DNA of 64,000 nt from WHSW01 sp963749365 (GTDB lineage: Bacteria; Actinomycetota; Thermoleophilia; Solirubrobacterales; 70-9), in assembly GCA_963749365.1 (NCBI GenBank), contig CAVVME010000004.1:620001-684000 (forward strand), read 5' to 3'. The position numbers were made by a program, and so were the translations under genes. Below the pieces are notes generated by a model. The model saw nothing but the letters and a program-made list of their open reading frames with translations. It was not told the origin of the DNA and made no database searches. Of the stretch, positions 1-7,984 are shown piece after piece; the stretch's first letter is position 1, and every line of letters starts with the position of its first letter.

Positions 1-161
1 CGCGCCGCTCCATCGCCTCGCCGGCCGCGGCGAGGCCCACGCGATCCGTTCCGGGTCGGCGCCGACGGTGAACGTGACCCGCTCACCTCGAGTTGCCGGG
101 CCAGCGCGGCCGTCTGCCCGGGTGTGGGAAAAGCGTGCAGCCACACCTCCAGCCGCGCCAT
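1..161 (-). pseudogene. Remnant of LLM-class (luciferase-like) flavin/F420 oxidoreductase
   Basis: Reading leftward from an ATG at 161, the frame gives MARLEVWLHAFPTPGQTAAL, which looks like the N-terminus of luciferase-like monooxygenases. After about 25 codons the frame shifts to ERVTFTVGADPERIAWA, a stretch these proteins normally carry well over 100 residues later, and then shifts again to LAAAGEAMERR. So an internal section is missing and at least two frameshifts are present. The gene runs off the left edge, so the rest is unseen. It sat just downstream of a VOC gene, whose last codons are also preserved here (about 205-246). Assignment rests on short motif recognition only. Confidence 0.5.
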
Positions 162-249
162 CGGCCGAGTCTCGCACACCACCCGCGAGGCGATTCGGGG
201 CTCAGCTCGGCCACAGGTCGCGGTCGGCGATCTCGAGCAGGTTCCCCGC
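160..249. repeat. Left copy of ~90-bp direct repeat
   Basis: This segment matches 3473-3562 in the same orientation with only two substitutions and two compensating 1-base indels. On the minus strand it encodes the last ~14 codons of the VOC protein (GNLLEIADRDLWPS, stop), then a 46-base spacer and the start codon of the decayed LLM gene. It therefore preserves an ancestral VOC-LLM junction now separated by 3.2 kb of other genes. Confidence 0.85.
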
Positions 250-330
250 GTGCGCAGCAAGTGGGCCAGAATCCGCTTGATAGAGGCGCAAACACCATCC
301 GTCGTCGCCGAGCGCCGCCCCGCTTCGCAA

Positions 331-365
<35 letters not shown>

Positions 366-437
366 TCTCGGTACTTGCTCTCGCCGCTCGCATACAAGCG
401 CACGGCCTGTCGGTCGGAAGACAGCGCGTCGCCCAGG

Positions 438-2609
438 CTAGATCAGCTCCGCAAGCCTCTCCGCAGCGCTGCGGGCGCCGTCCGTCTCGACCTCACGGTA
501 GTCCACGGGGCGGCCGATCTCCTCGGCGATAGCGTCCGCGATCACATCGGGATCGGCCACGTCAAAGTCCATCCGGCGGCCCGCGCGGTAACGGTCGAGG
601 CGGTGAGCCACGTGCATGTTCTGCTCGAAGTGGTGGCGCAGCGGGAAGTAAAGGAAGGGCCGCCTGCTCGCAGTGAGCTCCATCGCCGTGGTAAGGCCCC
701 CCTGCACGACCGCGAGGTCACAGGCCGCGAGGTGGCGGTAGAGATTGTGGACATAGGCGACCACCTCGAGGCCGTCGGGCTGCGGCAGCGAGTCCGGGTC
801 GATCCGCGGGCCGGCCACGACGATCATGCGCAGCTCCGGCACCTGTCGCTTCGCGTCGTCGAACGAGGCGATCACACGGCGCAACAGATCACCGCCCACG
901 CCTGACCCGCCGACGCTGACGATGCAGACCCTCTCGTCCGGCCGGTAGCCCAGGTCGTCACGCAGTTGGTCCCGGTGGCCGAGTCTCCGGGGGTCAAAGC
1001 CCGTCACGTATCCGGCGAACTCGAAGTTTCGCTCGGTCCAGTCGCGGATCATCGGAAGCTGTGGACCGAGCCGCTCATCGACGATGTCCTCAGGATTGCC
1101 GACGAAGATCGCCCGGTCGCGCAGCGTGGGGTGCGCATCGATGTGCTCGACCATCTCGGCGTTGTAGTCGGCCGTCAGATACGCCTCGTGCTCTCCGCCA
1201 TCCGGCATCGGCAGCCAGCCGACGAAGTCGGTGAGCCATGCGTAGCGCGCCCGCTTCTCGCGCGGATTCTCGTGGAGGTAGTAATCGAGCTCCCACGCCT
1301 CATCGCCGATCCAGAGGTCGTAGCGGTCCTCGCGCGCGACGTCGTGGAAGACCATGAAGTTGTTGATCAGGATTTCGTCCATCCGCCGCCACGCCTGGAA
1401 GCAGTGGAGGTCGTGCTCGGCCGACTCCGACTCCATGTGGCGCGACTCGTTCGCGAGGTGCTCGCTGCCGGGGTGGATCCGCTCGCCCTCCGCCTCGAGC
1501 ACGCGGGTGACCGGATCCTGGGCGAGCCAGTCGATCTCGAGGCCGTCGACGAGCCCGCGCAGCTCGCGAGCGATCGCCACGTCGCGCTGCGCGTGGCCGA
1601 GCCCGATCGGCGACGAGATGTAGAGCGCGCGCTTGCGTCCGTCCGACCGGTGAACGGTTGGATCGTGCCGGGAGGTGCCGTCGACGAACTCCCGCAGGGC
1701 GAGGTTCACCTGCACGGGCTTTCGGGCCTGCGGAAGGTGGCCCGCGTCGTCGACCGTCTCGAGCCGCCCTCCGGTGATCTTCGCGAGCAGCTTGCCGTCC
1801 GCGTATGGCGTGATCCGGTCGTCGGTGCCGTGAACCACGAGAACCGGGCAGCGGACACGCTTCGCGAGCTCGATCTGGTCGCGGCGGGTAGCGGGCACCG
1901 CCTTCCCATCCATGGCGGTCAGGCCGAGCGTCGCGCCGTCGGTGTCGTGCGACCATGCGATCGCGTCCTCGATCTGCTTGGTGGAGTGCGGCTCGGGCAG
2001 CATCCTCTCGGCCCACCACCGGACGAAGTCGGCATAGCCCCCGTGCGACCAGTAGTAGGGGTTGAGCTTTCCGAAGCCGCGCGTTGTGAGCGGCGGCCTG
2101 TTCGCGAACCGCGCCATGCGCGGGTGGCGGAGAAGCCGCCAGTGGAGAGAGCGCAACCGGCTGACCGGGAACCAGGGGCCGACGAAGACCATCCCGGCGA
2201 CGCGCTCCGGATGCTCTGCCGCGAGCAGGAGTCCGCGCTGCGCGCCGGTCGACAGCGTCACGCATATCGCGCGCTCGACTGAGCATGCATCCATCACGTC
2301 GATCGCGTCCTGGGCGAACTCGCGCTCGGCGTAGGCGGCCTGCTCCTGCGGCCGGTCGGAGCGGCCGTTGCCGCGCGGGTCGAAGCAGACGACCCGGAAG
2401 TGGCGCGCGAAGTGCGCGATCTGCGCCTTCCAGACACGCGAGTGCACGAGGGTCCAGGTGGGCACGAAGAGGATCGTCTGCTCGCCCTCGCCGTAGGACT
2501 CCCAGAACACGCGCACTCCGTCGCGCTCGATGAAGCCCTCCTCGTCCGGATACCGGGCGCGGCTCTGCTCACCCTTGTCCTGTGCCGGTACCACCTCGGC
2601 AACGGTCAT
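438..2609 (-). CDS. Alpha/beta hydrolase - glycosyltransferase fusion protein
   Basis: 723 aa; the ATG overlaps the tetR stop as ATGA, so the two genes form an operon. Residues ~20-300 are an alpha/beta hydrolase: nucleophile motif LSTGA with Ser120 (Thr replaces the usual first Gly), acid in HGTDDRI (Asp253/254) and His281 in DDAGHL. Residues ~316-723 resemble a GT-B glycosyltransferase of the MurG/UGT type: an N-terminal SSPIGLGHAQRD loop, and a C-terminal nucleotide-sugar region with VSVGGSGVGGDLL, a Gly-rich VQGGLTTAMEL segment and FPLRHHFEQN. No signal peptide or membrane span is visible, so it is probably cytosolic. Known families suggest an esterase or lipase step coupled to glycosyl transfer on a hydrophobic substrate; the substrate is unknown. 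A longer frame to 2951 exists but overlaps tetR and is not the start. Confidence 0.8.
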   Translation of the reverse strand: MTVAEVVPAQDKGEQSRARYPDEEGFIERDGVRVFWESYGEGEQTILFVPTWTLVHSRVWKAQIAHFARHFRVVCFDPRGNGRSDRPQEQAAYAEREFAQDAIDVMDACSVERAICVTLSTGAQRGLLLAAEHPERVAGMVFVGPWFPVSRLRSLHWRLLRHPRMARFANRPPLTTRGFGKLNPYYWSHGGYADFVRWWAERMLPEPHSTKQIEDAIAWSHDTDGATLGLTAMDGKAVPATRRDQIELAKRVRCPVLVVHGTDDRITPYADGKLLAKITGGRLETVDDAGHLPQARKPVQVNLALREFVDGTSRHDPTVHRSDGRKRALYISSPIGLGHAQRDVAIARELRGLVDGLEIDWLAQDPVTRVLEAEGERIHPGSEHLANESRHMESESAEHDLHCFQAWRRMDEILINNFMVFHDVAREDRYDLWIGDEAWELDYYLHENPREKRARYAWLTDFVGWLPMPDGGEHEAYLTADYNAEMVEHIDAHPTLRDRAIFVGNPEDIVDERLGPQLPMIRDWTERNFEFAGYVTGFDPRRLGHRDQLRDDLGYRPDERVCIVSVGGSGVGGDLLRRVIASFDDAKRQVPELRMIVVAGPRIDPDSLPQPDGLEVVAYVHNLYRHLAACDLAVVQGGLTTAMELTASRRPFLYFPLRHHFEQNMHVAHRLDRYRAGRRMDFDVADPDVIADAIAEEIGRPVDYREVETDGARSAAERLAELI

Positions 2610-3220
2610 GCCGTCCTCCTCTCCTCGAGTGACCCGAGCCAGCCCTCGATCCAATCGAGCAGCTCGCGGTGTCCCTCGTCGATTCCCTCCAAGCGCTCGA
2701 GGGCGAAGCCCTGCGCGAAGGTCATGGTCATGGCGACGAGCGCCTCCATCGGGAACTCCCGTTCGTCGAGGCCGTAATCGCTCGCCGCAGCCGCAAAGGC
2801 GTCGCGGAGCACCGCGCGCCATTCGCCGTTCACACGCGCAATCCGCGAACGCAGGTCCGGCCGGCTCCAGGACAGTGCCTGGAGCTCCATCCAGATCTTC
2901 GAGTAGCCGGCCTTGAGGTCCTCCTCCTGAAAGCGCCAGGCGCTGCGCCACTTCTCGATGAAGGGGCCCTCGGCGCCGTACATCTCGCGCTGCCTGGCCA
3001 CGAGGCGCTCAGTGAAGCGCTCGAGCACCTGGACGAAGAGCTCGTCCATCGACCCGAAGTAGTAGTGAACGAGCCCCTGGTTGGCCCCAGCCTCGGCGGC
3101 CAGCCGGCGCGTACTGATCCCCGCGTGCCCGACTTCCACTAGCAGGCGCTCGGCCGCGTCGAGAAAGACCTCGGCGGTCGCGCTCGGCCTGGGTTTCGCC
3201 GCGGTCGGTGGTTCAGTCAT
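2606..3220 (-). CDS. TetR/AcrR-family transcriptional regulator
   Basis: 204 aa. The N-terminal helix-turn-helix (residues ~15-60: ISTRRLAAEAGANQG, then VHYYFGSMDELF) is the classic TetR DNA-binding domain; the C-terminal half is a helical ligand-binding and dimer domain. It is the first gene of a two-gene operon with the hydrolase-glycosyltransferase fusion (ATGA overlap), and most likely represses that operon in response to a small hydrophobic ligand. An inverted repeat upstream (3250-3278) is a candidate operator. Family assignment is firm; ligand and targets are inference. Confidence 0.9.
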   Translation of the reverse strand: MTEPPTAAKPRPSATAEVFLDAAERLLVEVGHAGISTRRLAAEAGANQGLVHYYFGSMDELFVQVLERFTERLVARQREMYGAEGPFIEKWRSAWRFQEEDLKAGYSKIWMELQALSWSRPDLRSRIARVNGEWRAVLRDAFAAAASDYGLDEREFPMEALVAMTMTFAQGFALERLEGIDEGHRELLDWIEGWLGSLEERRTA

Positions 3221-3249
3221 GAAAGTTCCTCAACGTGGGGGCCAAGGGC

Positions 3250-3302
3250 TTAGTCGATCGCCTAAGGCATATGACTAACAGGTTGGCTTGGATAAGTCAA
3301 GC
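3250..3302 (-). promoter_or_regulatory. Candidate TetR operator and promoter
   Basis: The inverted repeat TTAGTC (3250-3255) and GACTAA (3273-3278) is separated by 17 bases, with a further related half-site at 3291-3298. On the minus strand a TTGACT -35-like element lies near 3297-3302, so the repeat would overlap the -10 region. This fits autoregulation of tetR, but only by pattern. Confidence 0.4.
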
Positions 3303-3472
3303 GCGGCATACCCGTCACGGCGACGGGCGCCTCTCCGAAGTACCCGGTCGCACCCAGCGGATCGTCCTTAGGCGTTCGCCTCTCAGGCAAGGGGCCGGTT
3401 GGGCCTCGGGCTCGTCGCCATCGCCGCGCTGACCCGCGCCGCTCAGGCTCGGGCGGCTTCGACAGCGGCGCT

Positions 3473-3562
3473 ATCGGCCGAGTCTCGCACACCACCCGCG
3501 AGCGATTCGGGGGCTCAGCCCGGCCACAGGTCGCGGTCGGCGATCTCGAGCAGGTTGCCCGC
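3473..3562. repeat. Right copy of ~90-bp direct repeat
   Basis: Pairs with 160-249. It covers the real 3' end of the VOC gene plus its downstream spacer. Just beyond the repeat the LLM start codon seen in the left copy is altered (ATA instead of ATG), and weak similarity continues for ~15 bases. Confidence 0.85.
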
Positions 3563-3931
3563 CGGGTCGGCGAAGTAGAACGAGCGCCCGCCCCCGTCCC
3601 ACTCCTGCTCGTGGGTGATCTCGATCCCGCGCCGCTCCAGCGCCCGTCGCCAGCCCTCGTAAGCGCTCTGGTCAGCGGCGAGCAGGCAGGCGTGGCCGGG
3701 ACCGGCCGAGCCGTGCGCGGAGATCGGACCCTCCCGCCTTGCCAGCAGGTCACGGTCGAAGAGCAGCAGGACACCGGCTCCGGCCCGGAACGCGAGCCCG
3801 TCGGGCCAGCGTGCGACCGCGCGCAGCCCGAGCACCTCGGTGTAGAAGCGCTCCACCTCGGCGCGCTCGTCGCCGTCGTGATAGAGGCAGGTCTCGAGCA
3901 CGCCCGAGATCGTCGGCCCGCCGGCGCTCAT
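3515..3931 (-). CDS. VOC-superfamily (glyoxalase/bleomycin-resistance-like) protein
   Basis: 138 aa with the two beta-alpha-beta-beta-beta modules of vicinal-oxygen-chelate proteins: module one ends around FRAGAGVLLLFDRD, and module two ends with SFYFADPAGNLLEIADRDLW, the usual C-terminal signature carrying the last metal-ligand Glu. The start overlaps the previous gene's stop as ATGA, making it the last gene of the minus-strand transglutaminase operon. It may be a lyase, dioxygenase or binding protein; the sequence does not say which. Its 3' end is duplicated at 160-249. Confidence 0.8.
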   Translation of the reverse strand: MSAGGPTISGVLETCLYHDGDERAEVERFYTEVLGLRAVARWPDGLAFRAGAGVLLLFDRDLLARREGPISAHGSAGPGHACLLAADQSAYEGWRRALERRGIEITHEQEWDGGGRSFYFADPAGNLLEIADRDLWPG

Positions 3932-4545
3932 GCGAGCGCCTCGGCGAGCGCATCGCGCCCACCCGACAGCACCGGCTCCCCGTGCGAGACGAGCACCCGC
4001 TCGATCGGCAGCTCGAGCAGCGGACGCAGCAGCTCACGCAGATCGCCGAGCGCAATCCCGGTCCCCAGATAGCCGAGCCACGACTCGGGACAGAGCCGCA
4101 GGCCGCCGCCCGCCCGGCCGAGCAGGCGGTCGCCGACGACGAGCGTTCGCCGCTCCGGGAGCCAGAACTCGACCTCTCCTGCCCCCCGCAGCGCAACGGG
4201 CTCGACCCCGGATGGAAGCTCGGCGCGGGCGCGAGAGGTCTGCGCGCGGTGGCGAGCGACGAGCTCGGCACGGCTGCGGCGGTGAAAGGCGATCGTGGTC
4301 AGGGCCAGCACTCGGGCCGCCGCGGCACAGCGCTCGTCCACCCAGGACCAGACCGCGGTCTCGATCAGCGCGTCGATGAACACCGCGGCGCCCGGGACCT
4401 CGACCAGGACCGAGCCAACGTCCGCGGGCCAGTCGGCCGGGCTCCCGGGGGCGGCCTCCGGGCGCCACTCGGGATGGCGTGCGGTCCAGCGCCAGAGGCC
4501 GGGCTCGATCTCGACCGGAGCGACGCGGTCGGCTCGCCCCGTCAG
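3928..4545 (-). CDS. Metallo-beta-lactamase-fold-like protein lacking zinc motif
   Basis: 205 aa. The fold is suggested by VLVEV/AVFIDAL strands, then LALTTIAFHRRS where active enzymes have the HxHxDH loop, then VVGDRLLG and a terminal VLVSHGEP. The HxHxDH motif is absent, so a zinc hydrolase activity is doubtful. No ATG, GTG or TTG exists at the start of the conserved region; a CTG at 4545-4543 overlaps the upstream stop (CTGA) and has a perfect GGAGGA five bases before it, so CTG is the likely start. It sits between the transglutaminase and the VOC gene in one operon. Function unknown. Confidence 0.65.
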   Translation of the reverse strand: MTGRADRVAPVEIEPGLWRWTARHPEWRPEAAPGSPADWPADVGSVLVEVPGAAVFIDALIETAVWSWVDERCAAAARVLALTTIAFHRRSRAELVARHRAQTSRARAELPSGVEPVALRGAGEVEFWLPERRTLVVGDRLLGRAGGGLRLCPESWLGYLGTGIALGDLRELLRPLLELPIERVLVSHGEPVLSGGRDALAEALA

Positions 4546-6875
4546 CGCGGTCCTCCGGGGGGGATCGCGAGCCAGCCCCGCCAACGACGGCCCAGGCCCC
4601 CGCTCGAGAGCGCGCGACGCAGGGCGCGGCGCGCAGCCGAGCCGGGAGCCCGGGGCGGGTCCGGCGCGAAGCGATGCGCTCGCAGCGCCGCCGCGTAGCG
4701 GGCGACGTCGGGCCGGTCGGCCCGGAACCGCCGCTCGAGATCGGCGAGCGTCGTCGTACCCGGCAGCCTCCATCCGAGCCTCGCGAGCGCCCCGTGCAGC
4801 TCAGTCAGTTGCCGCTCGGCGAGTGAGCCGGCTTCCAGCTCCCGGCGGCGGCGTCTGATCGCGACGAGCGCAACCGCGCCCAGCGCCACCCCCGCGGCGA
4901 GCGCCGCGACCACGATCACCCCGCCGACGCCGCCGTCGGACCGCACGGGAGCCGCTTCCCCTCCGACGAAATCGCGCTCGAGGCTCGGCCGGGGGCCCCC
5001 TTCCTCGTCGGCGACTGACCCGCGGCCGCGAAAGAAGCCCCCGAATCCCGTCCCCGAGCCCTGCGAGGCCGCCGGCGCCGCCGCCGGTGTCGGGTCGAAG
5101 GTGACCCAGCCGATGCCGCGGAAGTAGACCTCCACCCACGAGTGCGCGTCGGTGTCTCGGACCTCGTACACGCCCCGCTCCTGGTCGAGGCTCCCGGGGG
5201 CGAAGCCGGAGACGACCCGGCTCGGGATCCCGACCATGCGCAGCATCAGCCCCATCGCCCCGGCGAACTGCTGGCAGTACCCGGAACGATCCTCGAACAG
5301 GAATGCCGGCAGCGGGTAAGCATCCTCGGGGACGTCGGGCGAGTAGTCATAGCCGCTGCGAAGGTGGCCCTCGATCGCCCGCGTCGCCTCGTACGGATTC
5401 GACGCCCCGGCGACCAGATCGCGGGCGAGCCGGTAGGTCGCCCCGTATGGGGAGGCGAGCAGCTCGCGGCGAAGCTCGGGATCAGGTCGCTTGCCCCAGA
5501 GCGGCATCGCGCGGGCGCGGTCGGGGGCGAAGCCGAAGTCGCCCGCGGGGCCGAGCCGAGCGGGCAGGGCGAGCAATGTCGAGCGCTCGAATCGCTCGCC
5601 CGGATAGTTCGCCGGCGCGGCGCGCAGCTCGCGCGCGGTCGGTCGCGGGACGTAGGAGAGGACCGAGTACTCGTCTCCGGCCCGCAGGCGGTCATCGCCG
5701 GCGCGCAGGGTGCCGTCGGCGCTGACCGAAACGTCGTCGAGGCCCTGGATCGCCTGCGCCGTCCCGGCCCCGATCACGACCCCGCTCGAGAGCGCCCGGA
5801 CCTCGAAGCTCGCCTGTGAGAGCCAGTCGCGGTGGCGTCTCGGCAGCTCGGCGCCGGGGGTGCCGCGCCGCGCCGCCCGCTCGGCCGTTGCCAGCGGGTC
5901 GGCCTGCCTGGCCCGTTGCCAGGTGAAGCCGTCGAAGCGGTCGAGCACGCTCGCCTTCCAGTACGCCGCCCTGGCGCTGCGGACGTCGAGCAGGGTGGTG
6001 CCGTTGTCCGGCCAGGACAGCGGCCCGTAGGAGTGATCCCAGTCGAAGCTCACCCCGCTCTCGCCCCCGAACCACTCCCAGCTCCGGTAGTCCCACCACG
6101 CCGAGGCAGGGTCGATGCGGGCGGCGAGCGGAAGCGCGACCACCCCCGCCACCGTCGCGATCGCGATCGCGGGGGCGATCCGCCGCGGCTCGAGCCTCGG
6201 CGCCCAGAGCCAGCCGGCGATCAGGGCGAGCAGCGCGACCCCCCAAAGCAGCTCGTGGTCGGGCGAATCGAGCGTCACCGCCACGCCGTAGAGGCCCACC
6301 AGCACCGCCAGCGCCGCCAGTCGGAGCGCAACGCGGTGTCGGCTCGGCCAGAATCCGAGCAGCGCGGCAAGCCCGAGCAACACGGGAGCGAAGAGGAGCA
6401 GCCCCAGTCGCACCCAGACGGCACCGCCGTCGTAGGGCATCTCGACCTCGCCGATCCCCGCCAGACCGCGCCCGAGGTTCTCGGCAAGCTCGTCCCAACC
6501 GCCCGGGGCCAGCATCCTCGCCGGCAACCCGACCACCACGGTCGCCGCCGCGGTCGCGAGGACGATCGCCGCCACCGCCGCCGACCTCGACCACCGCGGT
6601 CGGCGGGTGCCGAGAGCCGCGAGCGTCGCCGCTCCCGCCGTGACGATCGCGAGCGCGGCGAGCAGCCGGCCGACCGGCGGGTCGGCGACGAGCTGCGACC
6701 AGCGCAGCACCCCGAGCCCCCCGAGAGCGGCGAAGAATCCGAGCTCGACCGCCGTCCGGGCTTCGGCAGGGGTCGAGACGCGAGCGGATCGCTCCTTCCC
6801 CGAGCCCGGCTGCCGAGAAACGGACTCCGCGGTGGGGGGCCGAGTCGCCGGGTCGCGCAGCGAGACGCCGGTCAC
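4542..6875 (-). CDS. Transglutaminase-like membrane protein (TgpA type)
   Basis: 777 aa, GTG start overlapping the DUF58 stop (GTGA). The N-terminal ~250 residues hold six or so hydrophobic helices. A large extracytoplasmic region follows with a transglutaminase core: Cys534 in SGYCQQFAGAMG, His578 in DTDAHSWVEVY and Asp594 in VTFDP form the expected triad. A further membrane helix (near VVAALAAGVALGAVALVAI) precedes a cytoplasmic C-terminal DUF4129-like tail. The MoxR-DUF58-TgpA set is a common operon thought to act in surface protein assembly or modification. All catalytic residues are present. Substrate unknown. Confidence 0.85.
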   Translation of the reverse strand: MTGVSLRDPATRPPTAESVSRQPGSGKERSARVSTPAEARTAVELGFFAALGGLGVLRWSQLVADPPVGRLLAALAIVTAGAATLAALGTRRPRWSRSAAVAAIVLATAAATVVVGLPARMLAPGGWDELAENLGRGLAGIGEVEMPYDGGAVWVRLGLLLFAPVLLGLAALLGFWPSRHRVALRLAALAVLVGLYGVAVTLDSPDHELLWGVALLALIAGWLWAPRLEPRRIAPAIAIATVAGVVALPLAARIDPASAWWDYRSWEWFGGESGVSFDWDHSYGPLSWPDNGTTLLDVRSARAAYWKASVLDRFDGFTWQRARQADPLATAERAARRGTPGAELPRRHRDWLSQASFEVRALSSGVVIGAGTAQAIQGLDDVSVSADGTLRAGDDRLRAGDEYSVLSYVPRPTARELRAAPANYPGERFERSTLLALPARLGPAGDFGFAPDRARAMPLWGKRPDPELRRELLASPYGATYRLARDLVAGASNPYEATRAIEGHLRSGYDYSPDVPEDAYPLPAFLFEDRSGYCQQFAGAMGLMLRMVGIPSRVVSGFAPGSLDQERGVYEVRDTDAHSWVEVYFRGIGWVTFDPTPAAAPAASQGSGTGFGGFFRGRGSVADEEGGPRPSLERDFVGGEAAPVRSDGGVGGVIVVAALAAGVALGAVALVAIRRRRRELEAGSLAERQLTELHGALARLGWRLPGTTTLADLERRFRADRPDVARYAAALRAHRFAPDPPRAPGSAARRALRRALSSGGLGRRWRGWLAIPPGGPR

Positions 6876-7978
6876 GCGCGCCTCCCGGCCGCCGGCCGGA
6901 CGCCGGCTCCGACCAGCCACCCCTCGCAGCCCGCGACGGTGAAGGTGACGGCGCGCCCCGCCGCCGGGGCGACCAGATAACGCGGCGCGCCGCCGGCCCG
7001 CAGCGCCTGCGGCAGCGCCGGGAGCTCGGCGGCCGTGACCCAGAAGACCGCCCCCGAGCGGATCGCCCGGGTCACGGCCGGGCTGGCCGAGCCCGCCTCG
7101 ACCATCGCGAGGCGGGCGTGGACCTGTGGCCAGCCGCGCAAGTCGGGCTCGATCTCGGTCGCCCGACGGTCGCTCGGCAGCAGCGCCGCGCAGCCGCCTG
7201 TCCCGGCCAGGTGCACGCAGAGCGAGGCCGCGGCCCGCACGATCGCATCGAGCGCCGCCGATGACGTCGGCCGAGCGGCGTCGAGGACGACCAGCGGCGC
7301 GGCGTCGGCGCCCGCGACCAGCCGTCGCTCGATCAGCTCTCCGGTCCTCGCCACCGCCGGCCAGTGGATTCGCGATGCCGGGCTGCCCGGGCGGTAGGGG
7401 CGCAGCCCGTCGACCTCGAACTCGATCGCGCGAGCGTCGAGCGCGCTCGTCGCCGCTCCCTCCTCGAGCCCCACCAGGGCGCTCGGCCGTGCCCCGCCCG
7501 CGCCCCGCCCCGCCGCGAGCACGGGTTCGATCCGGGGCAGGACCAGCAGCTCCCCCGGGTCGGCGCTCTCGGCGCTTCGCGCCCAGAGCCCGAGCGGGTC
7601 GCTGATCTCCGCCCGCGCCGGGCCGAGCCGGCGCCGGCCGCGGCCGCTGAGGCTGAGCTCGATCGCCCGGTCGAGCGTGCGTCGCGGGCCGAGCGCGACC
7701 GGGGCGGCGAGCACGCCGTCGACGAGCCGGCCGCCGGGCGGCGGCAGGCGGGCGCCGACGCCACTGATCCGCAACCGGTAGGACTCCCCCTCGACCACCC
7801 GGGCAGGCGCCGGAGCGCGCTCGAGCCGTCGCGGTCGGGCGAGCTCGACCCAGGCGACCGCGACGACGGCGAGCCCGATCAGGCCGAGGCCCGCAACCAG
7901 CAGCGACGGCGAGTCGAAGCCGGCCCCGGCAAGCGTCAGGACGGCGCCGAGCAGGATCGCTGTCGGGGCCCCTGACAC
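6872..7978 (-). CDS. DUF58 domain-containing membrane protein
   Basis: 368 aa, GTG start six bases after the MoxR stop. Two N-terminal hydrophobic helices (residues ~5-45) precede a beta-rich part and the DUF58 core, recognised by LRPYRPGSPASRIHWPAVA and by the LVVLDA strand of a vWA-like fold. DUF58 proteins are regularly encoded with MoxR ATPases and transglutaminases, where they are thought to be the client or adaptor of the ATPase. The stop overlaps the transglutaminase start (GTGA), implying coupled translation. Confidence 0.85.
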   Translation of the reverse strand: MSGAPTAILLGAVLTLAGAGFDSPSLLVAGLGLIGLAVVAVAWVELARPRRLERAPAPARVVEGESYRLRISGVGARLPPPGGRLVDGVLAAPVALGPRRTLDRAIELSLSGRGRRRLGPARAEISDPLGLWARSAESADPGELLVLPRIEPVLAAGRGAGGARPSALVGLEEGAATSALDARAIEFEVDGLRPYRPGSPASRIHWPAVARTGELIERRLVAGADAAPLVVLDAARPTSSAALDAIVRAAASLCVHLAGTGGCAALLPSDRRATEIEPDLRGWPQVHARLAMVEAGSASPAVTRAIRSGAVFWVTAAELPALPQALRAGGAPRYLVAPAAGRAVTFTVAGCEGWLVGAGVRPAAGRRA

Positions 7979-7984
7979 GCTCTC

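Noticed and set aside
2610..2951. N-terminal extension of the hydrolase-glycosyltransferase frame to 837 residues
   Set aside because: It overlaps the whole C-terminal half of tetR in another frame, has low-complexity Arg/Gly content, and the ATG at 2609 forms a clean ATGA overlap.
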